Of a stretch of DNA of 8,375 nt, positions 6,132 to 8,375 are shown in pieces. Numbering within the stretch: position 1 is the first letter of the stretch; the number at the start of each line of letters is the position of its first letter. The translations under genes were made by a program, and so were the position numbers. This DNA is from CAYMWF01 sp964394085 [NCBI: uncultured Gemmatimonadota bacterium] (lineage in GTDB: Bacteria > GCA-2686955 > CAYMWF01). The notes under the pieces were generated by a model that was not told where the DNA came from, did not search any database, and was given only the letters and a program-made list of their open reading frames with translations. The stretch spans positions 1-8,375 of the forward strand of contig CAYMWF010000069.1 in the NCBI GenBank assembly GCA_964394085.1. Direction: 5' to 3'.

Positions 6132-8375
6132 ATGTTTTCGATGCTGGACTTGTTCTTTATTGCAGCGGCATTGACGGCCGCCGTTCTGGGAATCTCCGCA
6201 CGTTTTCGCGCCCTCGGCATCGGCCGTCCGGATGCGAAGGAGGACCGGGGTGAAAGCAACGGCAGGCTGACCGAGCTGTTCACTGATGGTTTGCTTCAGA
6301 AGAAGTCGCTGTCGGAACCCCTCCCGGGGTGGTCCCACATGGCTCTTTTCGCCGGGTTCGTCCTGCCGTTTCTTCTCGCCCTGTTCGTGATCTCCGGAGT
6401 GTTCATCCCCGTGCCGGGCTGGCTGGGGAAACTCTGCTCCATCGTCATGGATCTCGCGGGAGCCGCCGGGCTCGTCGGACTGGTCATCCTGGTCGATCGC
6501 AGGTATGTATCGAAACCGGAAAGGCTCGACAACAAACCCGGCGACGCCGTCGCTCTTCTTCTGATCGGCGGCATCCTCTTTACGGGATTCTCGTCCGAAG
6601 GGCTCCGTATTATCCTGGCCGACCAGGCAAAAGCATCCTGGTCGCCGGTGGGATATCTCTTCGGCCTCGGGTATTCGCTCCTATTCGATGAAGGAACCCT
6701 CTCCACCGTCCAGTTCCTCGCCAGGCGGGTTCATTTCTTCCTGGTTCTCGGCTTGATCGGATATTTTCCTTACTCGAAACTGTGGCACTTGGTTTCCGGA
6801 CCGATGAACATCTACCTCCGTCCCCGGAAGCACAGGGGAGCCCTCGACCCGATAGACATAGAAACGGCCCTCGTTTTCGGCACTCCGAACGCTGAAAATT
6901 TCACCCGGAAGCAGCTTCTGGACCTCGATGCCTGCACCCGGTGCGGAAGATGCCAGGATGTCTGCCCGGCACATAACACGCAGAAACCGCTTTCACCGAA
7001 ACAGTATATCCAGGATTTGAAAACCCACTGGCGGGAGCGGCTGCCCCAGGCGAGAAAGATCATGGCGGCGGGAGGCCCCTCCGAAGAGGACATACCCGAG
7101 AGCGACATTATAGGCAAGTCGATGGATATAGAGACGTTATGGGCGTGCACGACGTGCCAGGCCTGCCAGGAAGTCTGCCCGGTTCGCGTCGAGCACACCC
7201 CGAAGATTGTCGACATGAGACGTTTCCTGGTTTTGATGGAAAGCAATTTCCCTCAGGAGATTCAGCTCGTCTTCAAGAACAGCCAGAACAACTCGAACCC
7301 GTGGGGGCTCGGCAGCTCCACCAGGGCCGAATGGGCCGAAGGGCTCGAAATCCCTGAATACGACGGCCACGAATACCTGTGGTACGTGGGCTGTTCAGGC
7401 TCTTTCGACGAACGATACATCAAAGTATCCAAGTCCCTCGCGGCTCTGTTCAAGGAGGCGGAGCTCGATTTCGGCATCCTCGGCAAAGAAGAAAAATGCT
7501 GCGGTGATTCGGCGCGGCGTATCGGTGAGGAATACCTTTACCAGACCCTCGCCATGGAGAATGTCGAATCCTGGAAGGCTCTCGGCGTTAAAAAAATCAT
7601 TACATCCTGCCCGCACTGCTATAACACCCTGAAAAACGAGTACGGGCAGTTCGACGGTGAGTTCGAAGTGATTCACCATACCGAATGGATCGAAAAACAG
7701 ATTCGGGAAGGACGTCTGCCGGTGGTGGCCCGCGCCGCGGGAACCCCCTCCGGAAACGGCGATGCCTGCTCCCTTCACGATTCCTGCTACCTGGGCCGGT
7801 ACAACGGAATCTACGACGAACCGCGCCGGATTGTTCAGGCGATGACCGGCGCTTCGCCCGTCGAATTCGGAAAAATCCGGGAAAAGAGCTTCTGCTGCGG
7901 CGCCGGCGGCGGGAGGATGTGGTTCGAAGAGAATCTCGGGACCAGGATCAACGAAAGCCGGGCGGCGGAAGCGCTCGAAACAGGAACGGAGAAGATTGTT
8001 ACCGCATGTCCGTTCTGCCTGACAATGTTCGAAGACGGGTTCAAGGAGCTTGCAGAGTCGACTGGAAGAACTCCCCGGGTCATTGATGTTGCGGAGCTTG
8101 TTGCGGCGGCTCTCCCGAGTGCTGAAGAAGAAGAAACGGCGGAGACGGTGGAAGAAGCGCCCCTAGAGGCTGAAGAGCCTGCCGCGACTGAGGAACCCGC
8201 GCCTCCCGAAGAAGCACCCGCAGAGGTTGAAGAACCTGCCGCGATTGAGGAACCCGCGCCTCCCGAAGAAGCAGCACAGGAAACGCCCGCGGAGACGGTG
8301 GAAGAAGTGCCCGCAGAGGCTGCGGAACCCGCCGCGGCTGAGGAACCCGCGCCTCCCGAAGAAGCAGCACAGGAA
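6132..8375 (+). CDS. cytochrome b-like / ferredoxin / double-CCG HdrD-type oxidoreductase, 3' end outside window
   Basis: The frame is open for 748 codons to the window edge; no stop is seen. Shine-Dalgarno AAGGA (6121-6125) lies six bases before the ATG, 45 bases after the previous gene. Residues 1-235 hold about five membrane helices. H69, H201 and H219 (in WSHMALF, RRVHFF and SKLWHLV) are candidate b-haem ligands, as in NarI/HdrE/DsrM. Two [4Fe-4S] ferredoxin motifs follow: C268, 271, 274, 278 and C339, 342, 345, 349. Two CCG domains come next: C421-X34-CC456/457-X35-C493-X2-C496 and C552-X35-CC588/589-X36-C626-X2-C629, matching the HdrD CX31-39CCX35-36CXXC signature. There is no signal peptide, so the soluble part should be cytoplasmic. 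The architecture equals fused DsrMK, HmcEF or HdrED, and also EMO (Etf:menaquinone oxidoreductase). The partner (disulfide, DsrC or EtfAB) is unknown. The catalytic part ends near 663; residues 664-748 are a Glu/Pro/Ala repeat tail. Confidence 0.95.
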   Translation, partial: MFSMLDLFFIAAALTAAVLGISARFRALGIGRPDAKEDRGESNGRLTELFTDGLLQKKSLSEPLPGWSHMALFAGFVLPFLLALFVISGVFIPVPGWLGKLCSIVMDLAGAAGLVGLVILVDRRYVSKPERLDNKPGDAVALLLIGGILFTGFSSEGLRIILADQAKASWSPVGYLFGLGYSLLFDEGTLSTVQFLARRVHFFLVLGLIGYFPYSKLWHLVSGPMNIYLRPRKHRGALDPIDIETALVFGTPNAENFTRKQLLDLDACTRCGRCQDVCPAHNTQKPLSPKQYIQDLKTHWRERLPQARKIMAAGGPSEEDIPESDIIGKSMDIETLWACTTCQACQEVCPVRVEHTPKIVDMRRFLVLMESNFPQEIQLVFKNSQNNSNPWGLGSSTRAEWAEGLEIPEYDGHEYLWYVGCSGSFDERYIKVSKSLAALFKEAELDFGILGKEEKCCGDSARRIGEEYLYQTLAMENVESWKALGVKKIITSCPHCYNTLKNEYGQFDGEFEVIHHTEWIEKQIREGRLPVVARAAGTPSGNGDACSLHDSCYLGRYNGIYDEPRRIVQAMTGASPVEFGKIREKSFCCGAGGGRMWFEENLGTRINESRAAEALETGTEKIVTACPFCLTMFEDGFKELAESTGRTPRVIDVAELVAAALPSAEEEETAETVEEAPLEAEEPAATEEPAPPEEAPAEVEEPAAIEEPAPPEEAAQETPAETVEEVPAEAAEPAAAEEPAPPEEAAQE
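8121..8375 (+). repeat. imperfect repeats encoding an acidic Glu/Pro/Ala tail
   Basis: The last 85 codons in the window encode a tail with 32 Glu and no Lys, Arg or Asp. A 27-base block (GAGGAACCCG...GAAGCA, encoding EEPAPPEEA) is repeated exactly at 8190-8216, 8247-8273 and 8340-8366. A 17-base block starting GGAGACGGTGG repeats at 8141-8157 and 8291-8307. The 150-base offset equals that between the first and third 27-base blocks, showing a duplicated higher-order unit. The array continues past the window, so its copy number is unknown. Extended acidic Ala-Pro linkers usually act as flexible tethers. Confidence 0.9.

Noticed and set aside
5574-6338. 254-codon minus-strand ORF opposite the second cytochrome gene
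   Set aside because: It spans the end of one real gene and the start of the next on the other strand. The plus strand has haem motifs and proper start sites, while this frame has neither motif nor ribosome site.
8080-8370. Minus-strand ORF with repeated LLLREARVPQ-type units
   Set aside because: The repeats are the reverse-strand reading of the Glu/Pro/Ala tail repeats, not an independent repeat protein.

Overview
The window carries one long plus-strand operon of six genes (678 to beyond 8375) for a membrane-bound, multi-cofactor electron-transfer system, preceded by about 650 bases of sparse sequence with a repeat element. The visibly GC-rich coding, the density of c-type haem and [4Fe-4S] motifs, a CX4CH haem site of the kind known from cytochrome c3, and the HdrD/NrfD/multihaem gene mix suggest an anaerobic Gram-negative bacterium. 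A Desulfobacterota-like sulfate reducer or syntroph fits best. The phylum is inference; there is no rRNA or marker gene here.

Left region (1-677). A perfect 32-bp inverted repeat (31-62 and 294-325) brackets 231 bp and looks like a MITE-like or dispersed palindromic element. A weak minus-strand ORF (522 down to 163) starts outside the element and runs into it, so it may be a small gene whose 3' end was replaced by the element. A short 8-bp tandem repeat lies in that ORF. A good sigma70-type promoter (564-591) points rightward at the operon.

Operon. (1) 678-1622: secreted seven-haem cytochrome c with a C-terminal membrane anchor. (2) 1650-2264: PsrB/TtrB/DsrO-type protein with four [4Fe-4S] sites. 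(3) 2249-3163: NrfD/PsrC-type eight-helix membrane protein, GTG start overlapping the previous gene. (4) 3178-5466: Tat-exported molybdopterin-oxidoreductase-family protein that keeps the N-terminal [4Fe-4S] Cys set but seems to lack the metal-ligand loop. (5) 5466-6086: NapC/NrfH-like membrane-anchored cytochrome with six haem sites, one of them CX4CH. (6) 6132 to beyond 8375: cytochrome-b-like membrane domain fused to a two-cluster ferredoxin domain and two HdrD-type CCG domains, then a Glu/Pro/Ala repeat tail that runs off the window. Gaps are at most 45 nt and two junctions overlap, so the genes are very probably co-transcribed.

How they may work together (inference). Genes 1-4 resemble the cytochrome + MopB + FeS + NrfD plan of the Qrc and alternative complex III families, with a PsrC-sized membrane subunit. 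Genes 5-6 add a c-haem protein and a DsrMK/HmcEF/EMO-like membrane protein with a cytoplasmic thiol/disulfide-type or flavoprotein-facing catalytic module. Together they could link periplasmic c-type cytochromes, the quinone pool and a cytoplasmic partner. The likely loss of the Mo ligand suggests the MopB subunit transfers electrons rather than reducing a sulfur oxyanion. The substrate cannot be named from sequence alone.
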